Positions 1-8,442 of a DNA stretch of 16,234 bases are shown piece by piece (positions within the stretch are counted from its first letter, which is position 1; each line of letters begins with the position of its first letter). A model generated the notes under the pieces. It saw only the letters and a program-made list of their open reading frames with translations. It had not been told where the DNA came from and searched no databases. A program made the position numbers and the translations under genes. The DNA comes from Acanthamoeba lenticulata (taxonomy: Eukaryota; Discosea; Longamoebia; Acanthamoebidae): the NCBI GenBank assembly GCA_002179805.1, contig NAVB01000680.1:1-16234 (forward strand), read 5' to 3'.

Positions 1-3000
1 ATTTGGGAAGGGGCAAGAAGAATAGAGTACAAGATGCTTTTGCAGGGTGGCGAACAAGGCTAGCTTGCTGAGAATGTGCTCACGGAGGTCGTGGTCGGTG
101 TGCGCCTCTTCGTCGGAAAAGATGTGATGTGACGAGTATTTGAGGAGCAAATGGATCTTGAGCGACCATTGCCAGTACCTGTTTTTTATTATTATTTATT
201 ATTAATAGTTATTGGAATTGTTTGGTGGTGTTGGAAACATAATTATTTATCTTTTATAAAATGACCATGGAGAAGGAGGAGGAGGAGGATAGACTGATAG
301 AGAGAGAGAGAGAGAGGATTGGGGATTGGGACTTGGAGGTACTACCTGTCCGAGTCCTTGGAAGAACCCAGCACCATGTTGAAGAAGTGGGTCAGTACAT
401 CGTGGTAGGCCTGCGGCTGCAAGGACTTGACCTCACGCAATCGGCTCCGAAGGATATTCTGCGTACGACGGGAAAATCAACATGGTGAACACGCGCATAC
501 AAGCACGCACATACACGCAGGGAGGAACACACCTTGATCGTGCGAGAGATCATTTCCATCAGCACAAACGAGCGCACGGTTTGTTCGCGCTCGGAGAGGT
601 AGGAGCGCAGCAGCCCGAGAAACCTTTGTGTGTGTTTGTGTTTGTGTTTGTGAGTTGTGAGTTGTGAGTTGTGAGTTGTGAGTTGTGTGTAATGCGGAGG
701 AGCGAGGAGGACCAGGATTTTGAAAGAGAGAGGAGAGGAGAGGAGAGAGGGAGGGAGAGAGGAAATGAGGAGGGCAAGAACAGATCAATCTACCGTAGAT
801 TGACACCCCTCTTGTGAAGCTCATTGACGAGCTGCCTCGAGTTGACGATGATGACCTCGCCCTCTTCAATGGCAGCTGCTAGCTTGGGGATCTCGAACTG
901 GACGATGCGATTGGTGGCTTCTAGAACCTCGTGATCATCTTCTGTAGTGGATGCCCTGATGTGACGGAGCAAGGGCACGGGCGGAGGAACAATCATGATT
1001 CAATCGTCAGCATCACTCCTAGCATCGTGACCATCAGCTTGATCCTGGCGCACGGGCTGTGACGCTGAGAGACAGCCAACCGCATGATGGAACTCGGCCA
1101 AGGGAAACAAGGAGAGCGACACAAGAGATTGACAGCGGGGGAGAGAGAGAGAGAGAGGAACAGAGAGGAAATGACGCGCACGCATGGCGTACCGGAAGGG
1201 GGAGAAAGCCTCTGAGTTGAGGGGCACAGGGTTGTTGCGTACAGCCTCGGGGCGCAAGTAATGGTAGAGATAGGGATTCTTGTATCTGGGCAGGTGGTCA
1301 TCACCCCCACCACCACCACCACCACCATGAGCCCATAGAGAAAAGTACAGACCTTTATGCGTACATCATCTGCCAACCTCTCGTGTTTGCAACTGCCCCC
1401 CCCCCCTCCTCTTCTTTTTTGAGAGGAAAGAATGCGTACCGTTTGACGACGATCGCATCACCGAGAGTGGGGACATTGGTGAAATAGCTGGCTCGCGCGT
1501 TGTGACACGGCGCATCTACACGGCTCTGCTGCGAAAGAGAATGACAAGGCCGATGAGCAAAATTTCAAGAATGAACCGAAGGAAAGTGGGGAGGGGGAGA
1601 AAAAAGAGACAGAAAGAGACAGAAAGGACAAAAGAGAGGAAAGAGAGAGAGAGATAGGGGAAATAAGGAGAAGGGGACGGGGGTGGACCGTAGCATTGAC
1701 CGCCAGCATCACTCGAGATGATGATCCGGACGGGGCAGGTTTGTAGACGACCACCGTAGAACTATCCTCGTGCTCCAGCACGCACGCCTGGTCCATTCGG
1801 GAAGGATCAGGGATGATGAAGGTGCTCACGGAAAGGGTGATGATGACTACAAAAGTGGTATTCTTTCAGAGCAACTCGCACCTCATCCTCGGAGAGCTGA
1901 ACGATGCCAAGGGCACCATGGAGCCAGGAACCGCCCTCCTCCTGGATGTAAACCTGCACCAGGGGCTTGCTCACGTCATAGGGAACTACTACCGCGTGCA
2001 CCTGTCCCTCCCCCACCCCGGGCCGCCTCCCGGCGCAGCATCAGTAAACAAGAAAAAAAAAAAAAAATCAAGCCAGTACGATACCTGGCCGTGGGCAGAA
2101 ACGGTGGGGGGCATGAGACGGGCCACATCAAGGGCATAGTAACGGGCATCGTCTTTGCCCTTGTGGACCTAGTATCATCACGAGTTGGTGTTATTGTTGT
2201 TGTTATGATGAAACTTGCTTTGTGGACTCTCTCTCTCTCTTCCTCCTTGAGGTAGGGGTACCTCAAAGTCGATGGGCCCATAGAGCTCAATCGTCTTGTC
2301 AGCTCGGGCGAAGAGGTGACGCTTCAGGTTAAGTCGCTCACCGAGCCGCCGCACTAACTGACATGCATAGAAGTCGTGGTAGAAGGTCACTCCTCCGTCG
2401 GACGAACCCCACTTCTGCGTGGTGGAACCGAGCGGCAAACTGTTCACACCAACAAGCACAACCAACCGGCCCGATAGGCCAGCCACGCCTCTAGAGTATG
2501 AGTACGAGACGGGCGCGCTAAGGGCACCGGGAGGGATTGGGGGGGGGGAAGGGAGAGAGGACATACACAGAGGAGACCAGGAGTCGGTAGCCTCGATAGT
2601 CGATCATGGCCACCAGAGGCAAGCAGAGCCCCTCCGTCCCGCTTTCGTAAATGGCCTATAACGACGGTGGTGGTGGTGTTGGTGCTGTTGTTAGTTAAAG
2701 AGGGAGATGGGGTGCGGCGCGCAGGAGAGAGTGTGGAGGAAGAGAGCAGGGGAGGGGAAGGAAAGGAAAGGAAGAAGAGGAGGGGAGGCTCTGCTTGAGG
2801 CTCGCCCAACCGGCAACACCACGCGATCATCTACACCACCACCACCACCCATCGAAGGCGAGAGAGGTGGAGTGACGCACCTTCATGTTCCGCAATTCAG
2901 CCGAGGTGGCTTTCATGGCATACTTCTCGCCCCCATAGAGGCCGCGCACGTCCCTCTGGAGCTTGAAGAAGCAGCCCGCCTGCCCCAGGAACCGAAGAGG

Positions 3001-4038
3001 CGACACGAGGCACAAAAAACAAAAACAAAAACGCGCAATGAACCGCCGAAACACGCAAACAAGGGCAGAAGGGGAGGAGGAGGGGAAGAAGATTGACTCA
3101 GTAAGTAGGCAGAGGCGAATAGGCAGGGGCATTGCTGCCGGGCAGAGAGCCTATACGAGGATATACTTGGTGCCCCCGGCCTCGCCGATGCCTTGCTCTG
3201 GGGAAATGGTGCGCTTGTGAGGCGGGAGGTTGAGCTCTTCGATAATTTGACGCCCGAGCACTTCCGCCACCTGCGCGGACCAGACACCTTCAGCCTCCTT
3301 CGGCACGGAAACTAGCTAGCTGGCTGGCTGGCTGGGGGGAGAGAGGGAGAGGAGCTACCGTCACAAATTCGGTGTGGATCTGGATGAGCTTCTGCACCTT
3401 GAGGATGCGCTGGTGCGGCTGCTCGGAGGGTAGCTCCAGCGCCTGTTGAAATAGCGAGTTCCAGTCCCGCTGGAGATAGGCGTATCTGCACGGGGCAGGC
3501 GGATGAGATCAAATCAACTCTTCCCAGTTCTACTCTGCTGTGATGTAATAGAAGAGGGGGAAGAGAAGGGAGGGGGAGGGGGAGGGGGAGGTGAAGTGCA
3601 AAATGGGCTCACCGTTTGTTGCCTTCCACGAGACGACGCGAAAGTCGCTTTTGCAGGTCCTTGGGCATGGCTTCATCTGAGACTATATCCACTGCGGCGC
3701 CAGCCGACAGCGAGGCGGGCCTGTGGGTGGGCAGAGGCCATCGCAACAAGCAACGACGAAGAGAAAAGAAGGAACGTGAGCGACGGGCAAAAAACAGTTA
3801 AGTGTGGCCACATACACGAGTGCATGCCGCTCTGGAAAGTGGAGGGTAGGACAGAGGGAGGAGTGTTATACTTGGTCTTGCCAGCTGGCGGTGTCGCGAT
3901 TCGCTGGGCCAGAAGGTGCTTGAGCTCCAGCGGTCGGTCAGGCCCTTCTCCCCGGAAGCGGCGTAGATGGAGGGAAAGCGGGGGCACAACGGGTTTGACG
4001 CCACCCGTGTTGGCCGTGCTACTCGGCACCACGCGCAA
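1..4038 (-). CDS. CLU (clustered mitochondria) family protein, middle part, 3' end cut by the window
   Basis: The CLU/CluA/Clu1 family is cytosolic, binds mRNAs of mitochondrial proteins and controls mitochondrial distribution. Exons joined in phase (all -): 3872-~4034, 3613-3720, 3359-3485, 3157-3315, 2881-2979, 2567-2655, 2262-2439, 2085-2168, 1917-2001, 1689-1846, 1440-1528, 1193-1285, 794-955, 533-623, 346-458, 1-178, about 650 residues. Family landmarks in order: NKRYAYLQRDWNSLFQ, FKLQRDVRGLYGGEKYAMKA, MIDYRGYRLLVSSVLPLG, GSSDGG, LNLKRHLF, ELYGPIDFE-VHKGKDDARYYALD, LYHYLRPEAVRNNPVPLNSE, LHKRGVNLRFLGLL, and THFFNMVLG. The TPR-type C-terminus lies beyond base 1. A stretch of roughly 90 residues, from the HAVVVPYDV exon through the TLGDAIVVKR exon, separates RLMPPT from the LRPE motif and is not normal for the family. 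The 1917/1846 junction and the 5' end are uncertain. No initiator ATG is visible in the first supported exon. Confidence 0.9.
652..687. repeat. 7-bp tandem repeat (GAGTTGT)n in a CLU intron
   Basis: About five near-perfect copies of GAGTTGT, preceded by a TGTGTT-type run. It sits in the intron between the exons ending at 794 and starting at 623, where it provides an A/C-rich tract on the coding strand just before the AAAG acceptor. It looks like ordinary intronic slippage sequence. Confidence 0.8.
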
Positions 4039-4440
4039 AAAGTGTTACTACACAAAAAGTAGAGTCTCCCACTGCCCCCCCCCCAGCGGTTGCCGCAACC
4101 CCTCCCCCTTGCGGTGCCACTACGAGCCACATGGCGTACCCTACCGGGCTCGCATTGTACAGTGAGTGTGGCGCCAATGGTGCCGGCGTCCCGGTGAGTC
4201 TGAGAGTCCCCCGCGCGCGCATACATTACACCATCCCCGTGGTGAGCTCCAGAGCAGTTGGCACCACTCTTATGAGCGAAACAAGCGCAATGCAAAGTGA
4301 TTCTGGCAAGGTTTGGTGTAAATTGACCTTGAAGCTAACGGCACGGGTGGCGAGAAATTGTAGGGAGATGCCATGTCGCTCGGATGTTGACCCGAGGCTG
4401 GGGACGAGCCTCTCTGCTCAATGAGACGATGCCCACTGGG
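4039..4440 (-). other. Unresolved 5' portion of the CLU gene or its leader
   Basis: GC-rich like the flanking genes and without a long ORF. The - strand has a possible initiator ATG at 4373 (MASPYNFSPP...) followed by AG/GTCAAT, and possible small exons with acceptors such as CTCTCAG near 4200 and GGGGGGCAG near 4078. I could not join these in phase with the exon at ~4034. Only about 340 bases remain between that exon and the AT-rich island. The N-terminal CLU_N region of the family is therefore either absent, very divergent, or displaced by the island. Confidence 0.35.
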
Positions 4441-4500
4441 TTGTCCTGGGATGATTTTTCTCTACTAATTTTCCCTACTTTTCTTTCTATTTTAGTATAG

Positions 4501-4990
4501 CAAGAGCAAGCACTAAAGCAAGCCCAAACCCAAGTTGAAAAGAAAGATCAAGAACTTTCTGAACAATACATCGAAGTACCCCATCAACAATTTTCACTAT
4601 TTATTAACATATTTTACACTCAGGCTGCACATCTACAACTTGAAAAAAAGGCTTTAAAACAATATATTAATGTTGTTGGCCAAGCTTTCAATCTTGTTGC
4701 TCCAGGTCTTGCAAATATATATGATATTGAAAAGTTGCCTTTTTACCTAAATGTGGTGAATACTAACAAAAAACCTATAAAAAAAACTTTTTAATAACAA
4801 TCATAATCAAAAGCAAAACCTACTTTGGTTTGGAACCAATTTTATAACAAGGAAGATTGGGCATAATAGAAACAATAAATTCAAAAAGCACCAATATCTT
4901 CACTAGTAGAAGATTATGTAATGAACAAGCCTTATTGTGTGCCCAAGGGTGACATATTATATAAATGTCTTATGAAATTATTATGTTGAT
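4501..4990 (+). pseudogene. Unidentified AT-rich coding remnant, Gln-rich helix then degraded frame
   Basis: Frame 1 from 4501 is open to a TAA at 4792-4794 and starts right after an acceptor-like TTTTAGTATAG. It encodes a Gln/Glu/Lys-rich probable coiled coil (LKQAQTQVEKKDQELSEQ) followed by a more hydrophobic part (INVVGQAFNLVAPGLANIYD). The same frame stays coding-like beyond it (KPTLVWNQFYNKEDW, then SSLVEDYVMNKPYCVPKGD), but contains TAA or TAG at 4792, 4795, 4804, 4864, 4867 and 4876 and a TGA near 4984. Alternatively an intron with TACTAAC at about 4761-4767 separates two exons. I do not recognise the family. No start codon is visible, so this is a fragment. Confidence 0.45.
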
Positions 4991-5276
4991 GTTGGCCATG
5001 TACAAGTGAGTGGAAATTGCCCAACAACATTTTGTACCCATCCTTGGTGATAGTTTTAATGTTGTTTTTACAATATTTTCAATTTTTGCTCTGCTATTCA
5101 CTGTGAATGTGCCCAGGAGCAGCATTGGCCTTATTTTGGCTTTATTTTTTAAATCTGCCCAGGAGATACATGCAAAAAAAAAAATTCTGTAGTGTCATAT
5201 GATGTCAATTATATAAGATAGTGAAAATCTTCTGCATGGTACTACTTGTGATGTCAGTCATTTTATTTATTTATCT
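4991..5276. other. AT-rich stretch, no gene seen
   Basis: A donor-like GTGAGT lies near 5005 on the + strand, and a short open frame (5010-5192) has no recognisable content. The word TGCCCAGGAG occurs twice about 45 bases apart (near 5110 and 5155). Nothing else can be supported. Confidence 0.4.
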
Positions 5277-5520
5277 TTAAAAAGCACAACAACCACCAAG
5301 CCACCATTCCCAATGTTCACAAGTATGATCAGCTTCTGTGGCCTCCCAAATATGGCCATCATATAAAGTGGTAAATGGGGTCCAGTACAAAATAGTATTT
5401 CACCTAAAAATGATATCCCAAGTTGTACTTTATAAACAGTGGTTCCATATTTATTAGCAAAAAGTGCACGCCTTTGTGTTGAATCTTTAGGCTTTTGTAC
5501 TTCAATTAATATAGTTAATA
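5277..5520 (-). pseudogene. DDE_Tnp_4-type (Harbinger/IS5-like) transposase fragment, frameshifted
   Basis: Reading leftward from about 5510, one frame gives LIEVQKPKDSTQRRALFANK then YGTTVYKVQLGISFLGEI and LFCTGPHLPLY. It then jumps by one base near 5361-5366 into DGHIWEATEADHTCEHWEWWLG. This matches the order seen in eukaryotic DDE_Tnp_4 (HARBI1/IS5-like) nucleases: the segment after the first catalytic Asp, the QR...S/N-K block, the G-(X)-GP/hD block, and the W-x-x-W-W-(L/I)-G-D block. The Asp expected after the final Gly is replaced by a run of GGC/TGT codons, the first DG-T motif is not recognisable, and a frameshift divides the two parts, so it is a dead copy. It lies outside the 5653-9387 inverted-repeat pair, so it probably belongs to a different, older insertion. 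Confidence 0.6.
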
Positions 5521-5652
5521 ATCTTTATGAAAAATACTTGACAATGACATGGATATAAGTGGATTACAAAACCAACAAAGGCCACGCTCGATCAAGCTAT
5601 CTGAAACAACAAGAGGATTATGGTGTTTTGGAAGGGGGAAGGGGGCGGCTGA

Positions 5653-5790
5653 GACATGGGTCGCTTGCAATAATCACAATAATCGCATTAATCGCAAGAT
5701 GAACGCAACAAACGCAACTCAAATGCAATAATGACAACAATTGCAAGCTGAACGCAATAATTGCAACAAACGCAACAATTGCAAGTACAA
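5653..5790 (+). repeat. Left inverted repeat plus subterminal array
   Basis: Begins with GACATGGGTCG and continues with irregular copies of GCAATAATCGCA, ACGCAACAAACGCAAC and CAACAATTGCAAG up to about 5790. The words are related but not in strict tandem. In DNA transposons such subterminal arrays usually bind the transposase. Confidence 0.6.
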
Positions 5791-5906
5791 GTCCAACACA
5801 TGTCAAAAGGCAAAAAGACAAGAGAGGAATTACGCAACGTTGACATGGTTGCGTTTTATTTGGCTGACAATAGCTCTTGAGCTCATCCAATGGCGGGCAC
5901 ACTGCT

Positions 5907-6215
5907 TCACTTGCTGGCACTTGGTTGTGTCTGTTTGTTCTTCAAGAAATACTGCAATCGTCTTGCAGCGGCCTTCATCACACATGCAAGTCGTGCCATG
6001 CCAGTGTGAAGGAAAACTGGAACTTCTGCAGCTGCTGCAAAACTCCATCTACATTTAAAAAAATATCAAAACCATACATACTGATTAAAAGCAGCCAAAG
6101 GAAAAATCGTTAACAAGATTTGTTCAAGCTTCAGTTCAAAGAAAGTAATCATTGCATGGAGTTGTGGGTCAGCAGTTTCAACAGTGTCACCATGTTCTTG
6201 GTGAAGCTTGTTCAA
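5907..6215 (-). CDS. Unidentified protein, last two exons (island gene)
   Basis: Exon 6115-6215 follows a textbook 3' splice region: TACTAAC at 6250-6244, then a T/C-rich tract and CTCCTCAAG. It reads LNKLHQEHGDTVETADPQ then LHAMITFFELKLEQIL and ends at TT/GTTAAC. Joining in phase to the acceptor AAATGTAG gives exon 5907-6048, reading LWSFAAAAEVPVFLHTG, MARLACVMKAAARRLQYF and LKNKQTQPSASK before TGA. About 80 C-terminal residues are seen, mostly helical, with an alanine-rich then basic end. I recognise no family. The last exon is clearly GC-richer than the rest of the island. The gene points to the left inverted repeat. How it connects to exons farther right is not settled. Confidence 0.55.
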
Positions 6216-6348
6216 CTTGAGGAGGTAAGATTCACAAATTAAAGTTAGTAATCATCATAACAATAAACAATTGGGAAATACCTGATAAATAACCATCATT
6301 ATGAAAATTCACTAAAACAAATTTATCATTAAGCAAACAAGCTAGGCT

Positions 6349-6499
6349 TCAAGGAAGCTCTTCATAACCATCAGATTGCTGAGTAACACATTCATCATAA
6401 AGTTGCTCAGCTTCAACTTCAGCAGCATGTACTGCATATTCATTTGAAAATGACGAAAAATTGTAACCTGAAAGTCCAAGTGCAACCTCTGCAAGAAAC
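6349..6499 (-). CDS. Unidentified acidic exon (island gene), ending in TGA
   Basis: Starts after the acceptor CACAAATATTAG and reads FLAEVALGLSGYNFSSFSNE, YAVHAAEVEAEQLYDE and CVTQQSDGYEELP before a TGA at 6349-6351. The same frame stays coding-like beyond the TGA (SLACLLNDKFVLVNFHNDGY), reaching a G/GTATTT donor near 6274. The TGA may therefore be a nonsense mutation inside a longer exon of the same gene as 5907-6215, or the true end of a separate gene. Acidic and helical; no family recognised. Confidence 0.45.
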
Positions 6500-6616
6500 C
6501 TAATATTTGTGTTATTAGTTGTGAACATATTATCAAAAATAATGAAAACTTTTACAAACTTTTTTGCCATAATATTAAATAACTTGTAAGATTGGAGTTC
6601 TTCTTGAATTTCATAA

Positions 6617-6666
6617 TTATAGTTGCTTATGTAAATTAACATTGTTATTTAAATAAGCAACTATAA
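6617..6666. repeat. Perfect 14-bp inverted repeat, 22-nt loop
   Basis: TTATAGTTGCTTAT at 6617-6630 is mirrored by ATAAGCAACTATAA at 6653-6666. Either strand could form a hairpin. It overlaps the low-complexity edge of the island coding frames and could mark the junction of a nested insertion or a small foldback element. Confidence 0.8.
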
Positions 6667-6933
6667 CCTCCTATACATCAACTTTATTTAATGGCCACTC
6701 AACCAGCAAGGACTTGCCCAAGAATGCCTACAGCTTGTGGACGCTGCTGTCAACCAACAGCTTACCATTCCTACTCTTTGAAATACTAAGTATTTATTGT
6801 GTATAGTAATGTGGCCAACGGCCAACTAGAGTATAGTGAAGGTTTTGCTTCTGATTGGCACTCTGTTTGTTACTATTGGTTGTTTTCTCAGGTCTAGGGC
6901 AATATCAATAGATAGAACAATTAGAAATGTTTT
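6667..6933 (-). pseudogene. Coding-like stretch broken by TAG codons
   Basis: On the - strand, one frame between about 6750 and 6640 reads VDSSVHKL, TAG, AFLGKSLLVEWPLNKVDV, TAG, EVIVAYLNNN, ending at a TGA inside the hairpin region. Another frame continues from the exon at 6934-7233 after its TAA with KTFLIVLSIDIALDLRKQ and NRVPIRSKTFTIL, then TAG. These look like protein sequence interrupted at single codons, not like random DNA, but the intron structure is unresolved and no family is assigned. Confidence 0.3.
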
Positions 6934-7233
6934 TTATGTCACTACACCATCTATTTCATGCCATGTGCCATCTTCATTTTGTTTTAGCCATTTTTGATAT
7001 TTACAAGTACAAGTTGTATGCTTAACAACACCTAACCAGATCTCATTTCTTTTTTTGTTGACAACAATAATAGCTCCATTTTCAGGCTTATCATTGATGA
7101 GCTCAATTGTGAAATCACCTGTCAGTGAAAAACTAACTTGATAAAGAAGTGGAAATGATTCAAGTTGTATTGTTGCTGCAAATTGCTGGAATACCTGTTT
7201 ACTTTCCATAAAATCTTCCATGGAAAATATAAT
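6934..7233 (-). CDS. Unidentified exon (island gene), beta-rich
   Basis: Starts after an acceptor TTTTGTATTTATAG. Reads IIFSMEDFMESKQVFQQF, then GDFTIELINDKPENGAII, VVNKKRNEIWLGVVKHTT, and CTCKYQKWLKQNEDGTWHEI, with a TAA at 6934-6936. A donor-like G/GTGTAG lies just before the TAA, and another (T/GTAAAT) after the CTC. Alternating hydrophobic residues suggest a small beta domain with a CTCK cysteine pair. I do not recognise it. An ATG at 7221 could be a start, but the upstream acceptor suggests an internal exon. Confidence 0.45.
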   Translation of the reverse strand: MIFSMEDFMESKQVFQQFAATIQLESFPLLYQVSFSLTGDFTIELINDKPENGAIIVVNKKRNEIWLGVVKHTTCTCKYQKWLKQNEDGTWHEIDGVVT

Positions 7234-8290
7234 CTATAAATACAAAATAGCAAAAACACTTGGTCACATTTTCATGATTGTTGCTGACATTTTAATCAAT
7301 TAATCATTGCGTATACATATACAGTGATAAACTCCAACCAATTGACAAACATTGGCTCCACAATGTTGATTTTTTATTTACCTTACCATCACTTCCATAC
7401 TTGCTTATATGATAATTGGAAAATTCAAGTTTAAGGAGCTGCAAGAGATATGCACAATATATTTTGTATTTTTTTCAGAATTTGCTATTTTTACCATTTT
7501 TTTCAACATTAAAACATATGTTTACTTTGTTTATTACCATGTATGCATACACAGTCCTTTGCCTTGTAATAAATCGATTATAAAGCTTTTAAATACATAT
7601 TACAAATCCAATTAGCAATAACAAGCAAATAGTTGACCTTGTACATGTACACAGTCATAAGTGAAACAAAAAAGTATACTACACAATCATAAACAATAGA
7701 CTGTGTATGCATATGTGGTTGGTTATATTTCATGGTTGAGACTTCAAACACAATATATATCTGTTTTTATAGACATTTGTTCTTTCAACAATGACCATGT
7801 ATGCATAAGCAATCCATTTTTGTTTTGACCCAGTTCAATATATATAAGTTATTTAGTAGTTAATCAAAATGTTAATGTTGAATTTACAACAAGCAAAAAT
7901 ACTGCATACACACATAAACAATTGATAACAAAGTGAACTGCCATTTTGTTTCAAAGTGCACCAACCAGAGTTTTTGTCAATAAGTTACAAAACATTGGTA
8001 TTGGGCTTATTGATTGCACCAAGAAAAATATTATATTGTTATCTTTTTGATCTGTGTTGCCAAAATGTTGATATTATTATTTTAACAAAAATTGAAAGTC
8101 TGAATAATGATGGAAAAAATGAGGAAAATATGGAAAACAAGCCTATTATATCATATTTTCTTGTTTATTTACTGCGTATGCATACACATAGTAGTACATG
8201 CTTTTTCTTATTGAACTTAAATAAAATGTTGAGTATAGCTACATTTTTTATAGTGAGTTTTTTCTTGCTCAAGATTTGTTGAAATTACAA
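7234..8290. other. Very AT-rich stretch with a dispersed TATGCATACACAGT motif, no gene seen
   Basis: No coding-like frame was found on either strand; the open frames at 7409-7615 and 7956-8282 (+) have composition-driven content only. A palindrome-centred word recurs: GCGTATACATATACAGT at 7309-7325, GTATGCATACACAGT at 7541-7555, GTACATGTACACAGT at 7641-7655, an inverted ACTGTGTATGCATATG near 7699, ATGTATGCATAAGC near 7798, ACTGCATACACACA near 7901 and CTGCGTATGCATACACATAGT near 8172. Confidence 0.5.
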
Positions 8291-8291
8291 A

Positions 8292-8320
8292 GCCTTGGTC
8301 AATTTCTCCCTAGCCAAGGC
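8292..8320. repeat. Short hairpin upstream of the tRNA-like gene
   Basis: GCCTTGG at 8292-8298 pairs with CCAAGGC at 8314-8320 across a 15-nt loop, in a GC-richer patch 31 bases before the tRNA-like sequence. Confidence 0.6.
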
Positions 8321-8351
8321 ATTTTGTCAGTCACCGCGGTTGGGTTTTATT

Positions 8352-8423
8352 GATGGCTTAGCTCAAATGGTAGAGCTCATGACTTGAAACGTGAAATCGC
8401 TGGTTCAAAACCGGCAGCAGACA
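8352..8423 (+). tRNA. tRNA-like gene (possible pseudogene or SINE head), anticodon loop irregular
   Basis: A cloverleaf can be drawn. D stem GCTC/GAGC is perfect with loop AAATGGTA. T stem GCTGG/CCGGC has the loop TTCAAAA. The acceptor GATGGCT/AGCAGAC pairs at five of seven positions. Pol III signals are strong: A box TAGCTCAAATGG at 8359-8370, B box GGTTCAAAACC at 8402-8412 and a TTTTT terminator at 8438-8442. The anticodon arm pairs as TCATG/CGTGA but leaves an eight-base loop ACTTGAAA. The anticodon is best read as TGA, yet there is no long variable arm as serine tRNAs have. Two acceptor mismatches and the large loop suggest a degenerate copy or a tRNA-derived SINE. Confidence 0.55.
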
Positions 8424-8437
8424 ATCTTATTTCTGAA

Positions 8438-8442
8438 TTTTT
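8438..8442 (+). terminator. Pol III T-run
   Basis: TTTTT about 15 bases downstream of the tRNA-like 3' end, the usual RNA polymerase III stop. Confidence 0.5.

Noticed and set aside
261..488. + strand open frame starting MTMEKEEEEDRL
   Set aside because: It is antisense to a CLU intron (GA)n run and exon 346-458, so its acidic content is a by-product.
790..1002. In-frame TGA at 1000-1002 between two CLU open frames, suggesting stop-codon readthrough or recoding
   Set aside because: A pyrimidine-rich acceptor at CACATCAG (957-956) joins exon 794-955 in phase to the exon ending at 1193, removing the TGA as intron.
5618..6058. Cys-rich open frames on both strands (CSSCRSSS..., CKSCHASVKENWNFCSCC...)
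   Set aside because: Both are out-of-frame readings of the better-supported - strand exon 5907-6048, which has phase-correct splice sites.
8314..8385. + strand frame continuing through the tRNA-like gene (AFCQSPRLGFIDGLAQMVEL)
   Set aside because: Short, ends at TGA, and overlaps a structure with perfect D and T stems and Pol III boxes. The RNA reading is better supported.
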